A stretch of DNA of 64,000 nucleotides, taken from contig NC_084596.1 of NCBI RefSeq assembly GCF_033807715.1, positions 27,974,879 to 28,038,878 of the forward strand, in the 5' to 3' direction. The stretch's first letter is position 1; each line of letters starts with the position of its first letter. Both the position numbers and the translations under genes were made by a program. This document shows, piece after piece, positions 24,563 to 36,700 of the stretch. The notes below the pieces were generated by a model. The model did not search any database, was not told where the DNA came from, and saw only the letters and a program-made list of their open reading frames with translations. This stretch comes from Cololabis saira. Its lineage: Eukaryota > Chordata > Actinopteri > Beloniformes > Belonidae.

Positions 24563-24568
24563 TATAAA
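24563..24568 (+). promoter_or_regulatory. TATA-like box before a G+C-rich island
   Basis: TATAAA occurs in gaaagtataaatgaac, 20 bp before a G+C-rich stretch. That stretch ends in a donor-like cctgcag|gtctca at about 24820. It could mark the first exon of an unannotated non-coding RNA. The evidence is weak. Confidence 0.2.
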
Positions 24569-25719
24569 TGAACTAAAAGCCCAGTGAGCCCCTGCAGACT
24601 GCGTGCACCTGTATGGCTGAGTGACCGCAGCTCCGCTCAGTGTATGGAAAATGCTGTGTTTCAGCTCTCGCTTGCTCCAAGCCACATCTGTTTCCAATTA
24701 GGAGCTCATAGACGCGAATTCTGTCTACTCTGCTGCGGCCAAACGAATGAAAGGTTGGAGGTCCAACACTTGTCTCTCAGAGGGAAAAATAACCACCGCA
24801 TGCAGCCTCTTCTCCTGCAGGTCTCATTTTAAAGATAAATTATAATTTTCAGGGAATGAATTCCTTCGGCCGCATCGGAACATGCAAGACCTGCAGATTA
24901 GTGTTGCGTAAAAAGAGTTTCTGAACTGATGCTGAAACCATACAGCATCTTTAATTACATAAGAAAAAAAAGCCCTTACAGACTTCATAACTATATACTG
25001 GGATGGGGACAATGGGGTAGTGTGAATTTGAACCAGGGGGAACGGCCGACCTGCGAGTAACCCCGCAGCCTTTGCGAGATACCTCGAAAAGGAACAGAGA
25101 TGCCTTCAAGTTGCACAAAAACCTGCTTTACTGCAGCTGAAGCTTGTGGTTTTTTCCAATTATAGCAGATTTCACACCCGAACAGCGGACGCGAATGTTG
25201 AGATTATACGACTGTTTTAATGTGTTTTAATGTAAAACGTCCATAAAACTAATTTGCAGCTGTTGCAGCCGTCAGTAATAAAATCAGATACCAATATTTT
25301 TTTTCTCTGTTAATATATCCATTACTTTTGTTTTACCAAATAAATTACAGCAGGGCAGATATGTTGGAGAAATGTGTGAATCTATTGAGAAAAATATGCA
25401 GATTCCCCTGATGATCTTCGTGGGCTTTCTAAGTAGCCGAAGTATAAGGCATTGTGGTGTTCTGAGCTAATACTAAACTCTAAACAGAATAATTAGGTCT
25501 AATCCATATTGTAAAATTACATGACGCAAACTTGGAAACATACAATGAAACATGTCTCTTTTTCTTTTAATTACGTTGAAAAAACTTTTCACATGGCACA
25601 CGAAATAAGCCACGTTTTGCAGTGTAACTAAGCGAATATATTCTTACAATGGGCGACAGTGTGATTAATTATCGGCTAATGTGGGCTATTTCTGAGTACC
25701 TGGGTGCATAAATGGTGGG

Positions 25720-25727
25720 TATATATA
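25720..25727 (+). promoter_or_regulatory. TATA-like box, second candidate
   Basis: tatatata in ggtgggtatatatacgtcc precedes a balanced-composition stretch with cctgctggagcagagtgagc. It is a possible start of a non-coding transcript, or chance in an A+T-rich region. Confidence 0.18.
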
Positions 25728-26136
25728 CGTCCAAACTGAATAGCAAATGCAGTTTCAGTCCTGCTGGAGCAGAGTGAGCTGAACAAACTTGAACTCTGTG
25801 TCACTTCAAAGCTGTCCAGCTACTGCTATTTGAGCCACAGTAGCAGTTGTCTGTGTCTTTCGCGGGTCCCATCTCATTTTATAGTGCAAGTCGGCCACTG
25901 GGCCGTGACAAGACGAAACCCTCTGAGAAACTGCTGCAGGCCGCGACAGAAGCGATCTGTTCTGCAGGAGAATATACTGCTGATAGATGTGGAATCGTTT
26001 TGTTTGTTGTAATTGTATTCTCTTTATCTACAATCATTACACGAGAAGACGTAAAAATAAATAAATACAGTTTTTTTTATAAAAAGACGCTAATATAATT
26101 GCAATGGCTGATTAAAATAATGATAATAATAAAAAC

Positions 26137-26265
<129 letters not shown>

Positions 26266-26544
26266 ATGTTGTTACCAGACTTCCCCTTGCTCCTCTTATC
26301 TTTTAAACCCAGTGAGGAAGGCTGGTGTGTCTGGACCAAAAGAAAAGGAGACAATGCTGGAAGTGACCCTTCTCACCTCCTGAGTCCTATAAAGTTCCTC
26401 CTTTAAAGGAGCAAAGAGTGTCACAGCAATCACAGGGAGAGACAGTGATGAATTGGGCTGCAGGGTAAAAGCCACCACTGCTTAAAATAGAAACAGAAAA
26501 ATCACAGAAGAAAACAAGCTCGAAAATCTTATTTCATGGGAGGT

Positions 26545-26546
<2 letters not shown>
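26266..26546. other. non-coding spacer
   Basis: No gene or defined repeat was recognised between the two microsatellites. Confidence 0.4.

Positions 26547-26632
<86 letters not shown>
26547..26632. repeat. (GT)n microsatellite, about 86 bp
   Basis: Uninterrupted GT tract, able to adopt Z-DNA. Confidence 0.98.
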
Positions 26633-26633
<1 letters not shown>

Positions 26634-27077
26634 AGCTAAAGTCTCAAAAGTTCCTATTGGGAATTCATATTTTGCAGACACTATGTAATGCGCTCCTTTG
26701 TGTATTTGGAGATTATTAAAAAAAAATCTTTTAGGATTGTGTTTTGAATGAATAGTCATAAAAACGGCCTGCTGCAGACCTCCTCTCAAATTGTTTCAGA
26801 AGACGGTTACACTTTCAGCAGAAATTCCCGTATCACATCGAAGCCAATGCTGACAACAGCTTTCTGCTCCATGGGGCATTAAAACCAAACCAATCCAATG
26901 CATTGTAGCCAATGTATTAAAACAAATACTTCTGCAGATCAAAAAAGAGACAACAAAATCCAGTATCCAGAAATGGCCATTGGAGGGTAATGACATTGTC
27001 TGATTAAAAAAGGGTTGATAATTCAGAGCTACTACAATTAATCAGTGTCAACAATAAGCAAAATGCAGTCCAGTTCT
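26633..27077. other. non-coding spacer
   Basis: No gene or defined repeat was recognised. Confidence 0.4.
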
Positions 27078-27158
27078 CTCCTCCTCCTCCTCCTCCTCCT
27101 CCTCCTCCTCCTCCTCCTCCTCCTCCTCCTCCTCCTCCTCCTCCTCCTCCTCCTCCTC
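27078..27158. repeat. (CTC)n polypyrimidine microsatellite, about 81 bp
   Basis: Perfect ctc/tcc triplets on the + strand. This is a homopurine-homopyrimidine tract with mirror symmetry, able to form a triplex (H-DNA). Confidence 0.97.
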
Positions 27159-29039
27159 AGTCTTTTCTTGCCTTTACAGTATTGCTGACAGACTAATTAA
27201 GTCACGTTCAGTTAAATGAGGTCCAGTTATCTCATCGGCAGAGTTTCAGTTGGTTAACCTTGCTGAAGCATCCACTGATGATTTCTCCCACACACTTCTG
27301 TCATTGACATGGAAATTGGTATCATGAATAAAGATAATTTGAAGCTTGAAACATGTGCAAGTATGAATTATTTATTGGTTTTACTAGTACACTGCCACTT
27401 TCTTCCACTTTGCTTCCTATTTCACCCAGATTGTGATCATTTGCTGCAGCCAGACCAGCAGGAAGCAGAAATTTACCTGCAGCTCCTTCTGACCAAGACC
27501 GCCCCCCCTGCAGTCCCCCAACCCTGTCCACACATGTAATGTGCTGCGGCGGAGAATTACTATGCCGAAGAAGGCGTAAGGTGAAACACAGGTGACGAAA
27601 AACAAACCGGTTAAAAGAAAAACACTGACCTCAGCCTCAACTGTGGCACATTTTCACAGTTTCTGAAGGCTTTCAGTTTATTTAAAACAGAACTGCAGAC
27701 GGAGCAGGGCTTGGTCGTCACATAGATCCTATAGCGGCGTTAATCCTGACAAGACAGGATTTCTGTGACCTAAAAGAGCATTATGCGGCAAAAGGCAGGC
27801 GAATGAATGAAATATGACACAGCGTGCATATGTAAAGCATGGCAGAGGTCTTTTGGAGTGTATCACGAATGTCAGCTGTCTGAGCTTGTGTCAACGAACA
27901 AACTGCCCTCTGACCTATGAGAGGAAAATCTTTCCTCTCAACGCACATTTTCAGCAGCAAGTTGTTTACTCTTTGGCCAGTTAACTAATTTTCTTTAAGT
28001 CATCCTTTCCCTGTTTTCATGCCTGGCTGCATTGTGAAGAGAATTCAAAAGGTAAACACGGAGGTGAAGAAAAGGAGGAATGGTAATCTAGAAAGAACAC
28101 AAAAAGCGTAATTCTATCTGCAGACCTGGAGAGAGGAGTTGCAAAAGAAAAAGGGCAAAAGAAAATTGAACAAGGCCCTTAAGTCAGCTTCGCCATCATG
28201 AGCTTTATCTGCTGCTGGGCTTAATTCATTATCTGTGGTTCTTGTGTGAGGTGTGCGGGTGTGAGGTTGTCTCACATGTGCCGCGAAGCAGCCAGATGGT
28301 GTTTGTGTGTGATGGCGAGCAGCAGCGATACAGCAGTGGTTCGTTTCACAGATCAGCACTCATATCTCTGTTCCATCTCCAGGCTCTCTGCTCATATAAA
28401 CATCCCCAGTCCACGGGCCTCTGAAGTTTCTGCCTTTGTGTTTACAGGGAGAAGTCAGGCAAATACGTGAACTTTAGGACAAAAAAGAACAAGGATGAAC
28501 AATAGACGGAGAGGCTAACTGCTTGAATTAGTTCCAGGGAAACATTATACTTGTGCTCTCATGCATACACTTTCCTATGAAATAGCATTTATGATTTCAT
28601 GAAAATCAAATACAAAACATTGAAAAATATTTTGTTAATCACCTCCTGGTTCACTTCTTTTTTTAAATTATTTTGTACTTTTAAATTATTTCCTTTCAGT
28701 GGCAATAAAACCTTTCAAGTTTAAATCCTGAGACAGTTTTCTACATGTACAGTTCACCCTTTGGTCTGCTTACTACACTCCACAAGCAATAGGAAACATG
28801 TTCAATTACTGGGATTCAGCGCAGACGTGGGCTAACCTCCCAAAAAAGGAGAAAAAAAAAAGAAGTCGTGTATCAAAGCTCGAGGCCTGTGTGGCAACCA
28901 AAACGAACAATTCAGGAAAAGTGAAACACTCATGTTTACACACCATTCGACCAGATGGATAAAACCGTCTTTGCAATGAAGCAAATACGTTGTAGCATTC
29001 ACTTTTCAAAATTGAGCTTTGTCTGAAAATAATTTTTTA

Positions 29040-29480
29040 GTAAAAAATAATGACGCACGCTTCCAATCAAACCCAAACCGCCTTCCAATTCTGCGACTCC
29101 GACATCAAAGCGCACTCGGAGCAATTGTCTCCCCCGCTCCTTTTAAATTGCCCGTTTTTCAACTTTGGAAAGAAGAAAAATCCCCCTGTACATCAAAGAG
29201 GGAGACAGAGAAAGTAATTTAGCCTTATCTTAATTGAGCTGCAATTTTAATAATGATCTTACACATTGGGACCGAGGAGAAGAGGAGGAGCTGCGGGACG
29301 AGAGGCCGGTTTCCACTGCGCTCCACGGCTCTACTACGGTTAATCTCCGTTCCAGACATGTCATTGGCCGGTGATTTATGATGACCTAATGTTTTGTTTA
29401 CTTCATGCTCATAACAGGCAGGCGGACTGCATAGGGCATGCGGTATGGTGGAACATGAAAGAGCTGGGGCTGCTTGCAGG
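29040..29480. promoter_or_regulatory. candidate conserved non-coding element
   Basis: This repeat-free island holds taatttag, cttaattgagctgcaattttaataatgatc (homeodomain cores) and ttgtttact (forkhead core), then a G+C-rich part around 29270-29350. It has no supportable open frame. Position and motif density suggest an enhancer. Confidence 0.28.
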
Positions 29481-32400
29481 ACTGCAGTCTCCAGCAGTTC
29501 ATAGAAATAAACACATCAGTGCTTCAGCCACCTGGCACAGCACCTCCTTCAAATCGAGGACCAGGCCTTCTGGCCGCTCAGAAGCACAGAAAAGTCTGTC
29601 TGTTTCACCAGTTATCACGGCACCACCATCATTCTGTGTTGTGGAGGTTTTTCCACTTCATTTAACTAAATTAAAAAAAAAAAAAAAAAGAAAAAAATCA
29701 GATGTCCTCTTTTCATGCAGTTCTCAATAATTGCCTTACCTCCACCATATGAGGACAATATGGGGTCTTTTAAAAGTCAGTCCACTGTTTAGTTTCTGGT
29801 TGGTGCTTTTCTGGTAGAAATCGAGAGGGATTTAAACAGCAGACGGTGCATAGAGGAAGTGCTGTTACTGTTAAAGAAAACAGACAATAAAAACTTTGTG
29901 TGAGTGATTAAGTTGTTAGGATAATGTGGGTTTTTAAACACGGATTTTCTTTATTGCTAAGAATCACACCGCCTTAGCAGAATTGGATTGTATTCGTGTT
30001 CACTTGAAAAATTTCTCATCCTGCATTACTTTTCTGGGCAAAATGACTCAGATTTCTTTTCTCTGGAAGTAAGAAAGAGAAACAACTTTGGAGGGGGATT
30101 TTCTGGTCAGTAAGGCCAGAGAAACAGGGGGTCATATCTCCGCTTGCTGTGCACAGGTTTCACCTGTCTGATAAAACGCCTGACAGTTTCACATGTTCTC
30201 CTTTCAGCTACAGTAGTGGATGGTTCTCAGTAAAAATGTTTGAAAAAGAGCTTTTTAGATTCATTTATGTCAGCTGACAGAATGGTTTTTCATCCAGGTT
30301 CCACACTTAAATCAAATTAATCTTTTTTTTGTAGTAATGTAAACAATACATTTTGTGCTCTGCATATTGTCATCTAAATTATGAACAGTCCACTTGACAA
30401 GGCTCTTTACAGTTACTGACATACCTGAATTGACATTAAATGGCTCTGAAGTTGATCATTACATCACACCTTTTGGCATGGTTTTATTTGGAAAGCCCTG
30501 CACTGTTATAGCAGAAAATAAAATGGTTAGAGTTGCTTGAGTTCAGTTATTTTTTGTTAAACTTGGGCAGAAAGCTTACAGTTTTGGTGTATATGGCCAC
30601 TTCCCAGCAGTGATGTTTGTTGTATGAAGAGTAAAAACCCGAACAAGAACAAATAAGACATATCTGGAATAAAAATGACCTACATTTAACATCACCTAAA
30701 TGTTGTATTTATTGTTACAATCCCTCTAAATTCAGTAAGCTAGTGTATAAGGAGCTAGGACCCGAGAAAATGTTTTCCCTGATTTTGTATGTCTTTTCAC
30801 ATTAATGTAATGCTTATGAACATGTTTTTGAATTGTGCTGCTCCATCAAGTTCAAATCTATTAAACCCTTAAGCAAAGAAAATACCAAGCTTTAAATCAT
30901 TTTACGTTCAGCCAGGGAGTGTTGCTGTTTGTAAAACCTACTGTTGGTTTATCTCACCAATGTGCAGCCGTGCTTAATAAAAGCAACACAGCTTGAACAA
31001 ATGTGTTTGTTTCATTCACTTGTGTGATTAACTTAATTATTTATTCAAGCACCACATCATCTGTCACCAATGATTCACAGACTAATGAGGTTTGAGTAAC
31101 ATATTTGGACCCCAAAAAAATGAAAATGCTCTCATATTTGACTATTTTAAAAAGTTTAGTTTCAGCAATTTTTTCTTTAAATATCCATATGGTTCTCTGG
31201 GTCCGTATGAAGGATCTACAGAGGAGAGAAATGTCATATGCCATCCGACATATGTAAACGACAGTTAAGCCTGAATAGGGGAATTAAAGCTAAAGTAACT
31301 TTAATGTCATTGATGGCCACATTGACCCAAATAAATCTCTGGCTTTAATTAACTCTTTCAAAATGAGTCAATACATCTCATTAGAAAGTCATTCAACAAA
31401 CTTCTGCCTTTTGTTATATCTTCAGTTTGTCAAAAAACAGATAAAATAACTTATATTTCTAAAATGTTATATTTCTCTTGCTATATTAAATAATATTATC
31501 AAACAATTTGAGGAATATGCAGGAACTTTACAGCATAAAGAGCTGTTTTATTTGTTTAGGGATTCTGTACATTCAACTAATCACTGTACACGTACATCAC
31601 CTGGTCCAATAACCATGTAGATACATCATTTTAACCATTGAGGATACCGCCACATCACAGTTAGGAATGTTCTGATACTAAATTATGAATTAAAACAACA
31701 ACAAAAAAATCCAGAAAAGTATACAATCATTTTTCCGAGTTACAGTTGGCCATGGTACCTGCAGTCCAGGCCAAAAAGAGAAAGGAATCATCCTCTCAGT
31801 TAGTCTCACGGTTGTTGGTACTTAACATTTGTGTGTCTTTTTTGTCTGCTATATTCATCCTCAATCAAACTGCACCAGAGTTAGTTTGGATGCAGATTGA
31901 GACCCACCTGTCTCTGTGCTATCAGACCGCATGTTTGGGGAGCACCAAGGTTTCAAAGTTCATATTTCTATCCTCAGTAACGGCACAATATCACCAAAGT
32001 CCACTTTAATTAATCCAAACCTTTTATGCATATTTCATTTTTATACTTACGTTTGTCTTTTTTTCCATTCTTTTTCCAATATCATTTAGTGTTACTCACC
32101 AAACCCACATGGTTGGGTTTAGTCATCAAACTCTGTCTCAACATCTGCCTCATGTTAGAAAACTCCATTAACCAGGAAGCCAGAGTGACGTGCACAACTG
32201 ACGTCAAATTTGGCTCAGGCATGAGTTGGGCACTAAGATCCACAACTTGACAATTGAAAAAGAAAAAAATTGACATTCTCCTGAATCTATACAAATAAAA
32301 TAAGTTTTTATTCAGTGCTTATCAAACATCAAACACATCAACAAACGCTCTCACAACATACGTCACCAAATATTGTAAACTTCAGCTGTTTAATTTTATA

Positions 32401-32799
32401 TGTTTCAATTGTTTATAATACAGCCTGGGGGCCATGCCTACAACTCAGCATGATGGAGATGTCACTTATGTAAATATTTTTCTTCTTCCAGTCTGGCCAT
32501 TCAAAATTCAATTTGCAAATCCCATCAGATAGGAATTTCCTCCTTCTGCACCAGCAAAAAAGAGAAGGCGACTGCTACATTCTTATCTTATCACCAGCAA
32601 CAATCTTGTATCACATCGTGCCCATACAGGGAAAAACAAAATCTTAATGTTTTCTTGAGTTTTTTGTGTTTCTTTTTACTTAAATATTACACATACTAAA
32701 AATGTATATGCAGCTTGTGAGGTCATCAACTCAGTTTGTTATATATTAACTCTTTATCCAGAAAAGGAGAATAATCAAAAACCCCTCTTTTGCGCTTAG

Positions 32800-33040
32800 T
32801 ACTCTCTCGACTTGTCCTCCCTCTCTTGTCTCTCCTGGCATGGTGACATGCATGATAAGGCCAGCGAAGCTGTGAGCTGTGTCTGGGTCTGCACAGGAAG
32901 CAGAGGCGAATCAGTTGTGTAGTCCATTAACGACAACTCTGCTGCTGCCAGAGCCTAGAACAATGGCCACATACTCCCTCTGGCATTGGGAAAATCTTAG
33001 TCAGCCTGCAATCTCACTTGCACTGACAGAGGAGATAAGG
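32800..33040. promoter_or_regulatory. candidate conserved non-coding element
   Basis: This is a G+C-balanced, repeat-free island in an A+T-rich desert. It contains aacaatgg (SOX-like) and gataagg (GATA-like) cores. It is only a compositional candidate. Confidence 0.22.
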
Positions 33041-33681
33041 TTAAGAGGAAAATGAAAGAAAGCAATCTACAATTTGCATTTACTCGCATGCATGTAGAAA
33101 CATTATGTTACAATCTTTGGTTGAACTAATCTGTACCTGAAAGTTACCAGGCACCACAGTTGGTTTAAAATTTCACTTACAGACTGGAGAGGGATTCAAA
33201 AGGTCTCAACTTTGGTTAGAAATGAGTGATGTGTCCTGCAGAAATCCCTATGCACCAGAGTTGGCTGTCCTCTGTGCATCAGTAAAATGTACACATTCCT
33301 GCCATGTCTTTCTTTACAAAGCAGGAAACCTAACCCCAGTTACCCCAAATGCAGAGTAAAGGCTAGAAACACTATGAAAACAAGCAAAACATAGAGACTT
33401 GTTAATGTAATGCCACATCATACATTATTGTGGTGGAAGTGTTTTTTACTGCGAACATAAATACATTCCACTCTCACATTGCACATACAAGGAATAAAAA
33501 GCAATCAATAATGTAGTAACTAGTGTAAATAATGTCACCTGAAGCAGCTGTAACGATGAGAGATTCAATTGCTTCCGTACAGAAATGCATTCTGGCTTCG
33601 ACATAGAGGGGACCATGTGGGTTAGAAAGGGCTTTTTACGGTGATGGAAATTATGGAGACATGAAACCATTTGTGCCCCAC

Positions 33682-33682
33682 T

Positions 33683-33731
<49 letters not shown>
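33682..33731. repeat. (CA)n microsatellite
   Basis: About 25 perfect ca units. Confidence 0.97.
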
Positions 33732-33735
<4 letters not shown>

Positions 33736-36700
33736 GAAACCCGTCTCGTGGACAGGACATTGTAAGTGCCGTCCTAAGAACTAATTCCCTCACTGAAAGG
33801 GAAGTTGGTCCTTCAGGTTGTTGAATGACATCATCCCAGCAGAAGTGACACCATTTATCACTGACGACTGCGCATGGAGACATTCATAACATCCTGACAG
33901 GAAAATCTTGTGCAAAATAATCACTTGGTCTTTGATAACAACTTGGCTTCCTCCCTTGGTCACCATTTGAAAGTGTCCTGTTCTCATGAGTTATTACACA
34001 ATACATAGAAAAAATAAAATTATATTGAATTTGTAGCCGAATGTATCTGTGTTTGTGTGATCTTAAATAAAGCAATGCACATTCCTTGATAGTGTGGTGT
34101 GAATAACTGATTTTGATCAGGGGATCACTGTTACATAGGAATTCTTGGATATTTGCTCAAACAAAGGGTTAAGTTTATTATTTGATGACTCTATCTCATC
34201 TTCCATGGAAACCCAGTCATTAATATAATACAAGACAAGAAAACTTTCCCAGAACCGACTCATTGAGTCCAAAGGTTAGTCAGCCTTTTCCCGTCCCAGA
34301 GTCTTCAGCAGCTATTTTGTAAGCGACCTGCACTCGCTTTCCTTTTTGTACCGAAGTGAGTGGAGCTTTTGTCATATGTCAGAGGACCATGGACTGCAGC
34401 CAAGCCTGTCCGTTGGTCTTCCTATTTTGACACCCTGAAGCACCTGCCCTCACTGAAGCATGGCAGGGAGCACAGAGAGAACAATAGAAAAAGGGCCTCT
34501 TTCCAACCACTCCTCTCTGGCTGATCTCACTCTGACTGCCTGTCACTCAAACCTATTAAAGGTCAGTGTAGCTTGCTAGCCATCAACCCTCAGGAGGACA
34601 CATCCTAATGGACCCTGCCAGTTCAACACTCACTTTTTCCTATCCACTACCTCTCTTTTTACTATCCAAGGTCATAATAGGGGGATATCCCAGAAGGAAA
34701 TGCCTGAGGTCTGAAGGAGGTGCTTGCGCTTTCTATCTCCCCCCATTACTTTTAGTATTGTCCTGGGTGTTATCATTCTTATGTAATGGAGTGCTGGGTG
34801 CTGATAACAGAACGTAAGAACCAATCCCAGAGCCCTCTGTTCCTACATATTTACCTCACTTCTTTTGGTGGCAGAGAGTAAAGAAATGGTAATCTGGCAG
34901 TGATAATTGTGGGGATCTGGCAAATAGCGAGACTCTCTATGCAGTGGCAATATAAATGGTATATCAACATATATATGGATGGTATATACATTTTAAACTG
35001 TATATATGTAGTCTACATGGTCTCAACATTCCCAATAAAAGTTTGAGGGACTGTGGAGGGTTCACACACAGTTGCCTCCCAAAAGTAAAATATTATAAAT
35101 CTTTCTAAGTCTGAACTAGCAAAACAAGTAATTGCACTTGGCAAACTTGGAGTAAACAAGGAAATTGTCCTCAGCAGGCTTCTTCTGTTTGAATCTTTAT
35201 ATAATGTCGGTGGTTTCACGGGTGTGTCTGTTTCACTTCAAACAGCAAAACCAGAACTTCAAGTACGGCAATAAATCAAAATATGTGTGCTGACTTTTCA
35301 ATCTGAGGAATCTTATAACAGTTGGCAAAAATAATTTTAACGTTAATCTTTTTTTAACTGTCTTAAACTAATTAATTAGTATCCAGCCAGCAACACATAG
35401 TACATCTAATTGTAAATGTTACAATTAAAAATAAATAAAGGGGTTGTTTACTTTCACTTTCTTAAGAAGCAGAGAAAAGAAGTTAATCAGAAGCCAAAAT
35501 AATGTGAAACTTCAGAGACATGCGCACAAGTATGGGTGTATATTTGTTTGTATGTGTGTGTATGTGTCTGTGTTCATCCATATCAGCCATGACATTCCAA
35601 CCCGTAGCTCCGGTACAAGAGATGATTTAAGTCTCTCCCTCTTGATAAATGCATACTTTCTCTGTGGTAAAATGAGGGGTTCAGGAGGGGAAATATGAGG
35701 CACCTGAAGCAGTGAAACTAAGTAGACGGGGTCATCATGGGGATATTTACACAGCACCTAGTTTGTCTCTGATGCTGTGAAGACAGATAAATCTCTTTTT
35801 TTATTGCAATTCCATCATCAAGTGCGGGAGATAGAGAGCCTGCTGCCATGGTGATGATGATTCACCCCTATCACACAGACCTCAAGTACAGGGAGTTACG
35901 TCTGACTGCCTGCCTACCTTATCCATCAAGAGCCAATACAACAGGCCTTTATTTGTATCATCCTTTTGGCTGAAATGGGGTGTTAACCATGGGGGCAGCT
36001 AGTGACATATGTAAAACATGTTCAATTAATATTTCTCTAGTTGTGAAATTGTCCAACAATGCAGGAAAAGGAATAGGAACATTAAAAAAATGAAAAAATA
36101 AGTATGGTATATATTTAAAAAAACAAACTCAGAGGGGCTTCAATAACAATTGCTTTCTAAAAAATAAATAAAAAAAAACAATAATATTCCTGAAGGAAAA
36201 TGCAAAAGTGCTAATTGCTAATAAGCTTTGAGGTAGTGTTTTTTTTAAGGATTACATAATTTTCTGGGTCTTCATTGCTCTTGTCCCACCTGTTTGTAAA
36301 TGTGTTGCTGGCATCAGTCTGAAAATGTGCTTATATTTGCTATGGTTTTCTTTCTCCTGCAATTCAAAACAGGAATACAGTTTCTAAATCTGAAGTGGTG
36401 ACATATTGTAACTGTGTAATACTTGAATATAGGTTTTAATGTATTTGCAAATATTTGCTTCCTGTTTTTTTCTGACATTTTATGCAGCATGTAAGAGGTG
36501 AATTTTAAACCCCATCAATTATGTCTATTATTTGCAAATGGGATTGTGGCCTCAGCAGCTTAGCAAAGTTCTGGTTTTAACAATAGGAGCAGAGAAAAAG
36601 AAATGCAAACTGTATAATGACCTAGCACTGGCTCCGGGCAAGCTTCAACATAAGCTTGGTCATCATCTGACTAAAGCTCCTGTCTCTGTTAAAAGTGAAT

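Larger units (their letters stand above)
27159..33681. other. gene desert downstream of foxc1, part 1
   Basis: No coding gene was recognised in 6.5 kb. It is mostly unique-looking sequence with few dispersed repeats. Islands that stand out by composition are 28180-28460, 29040-29480 (contains a forkhead-like tgtttac and taattgag) and 32800-33040. Very low repeat density over several kilobases next to a developmental gene is typical of enhancer-bearing DNA, but this is inference. Confidence 0.4.
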
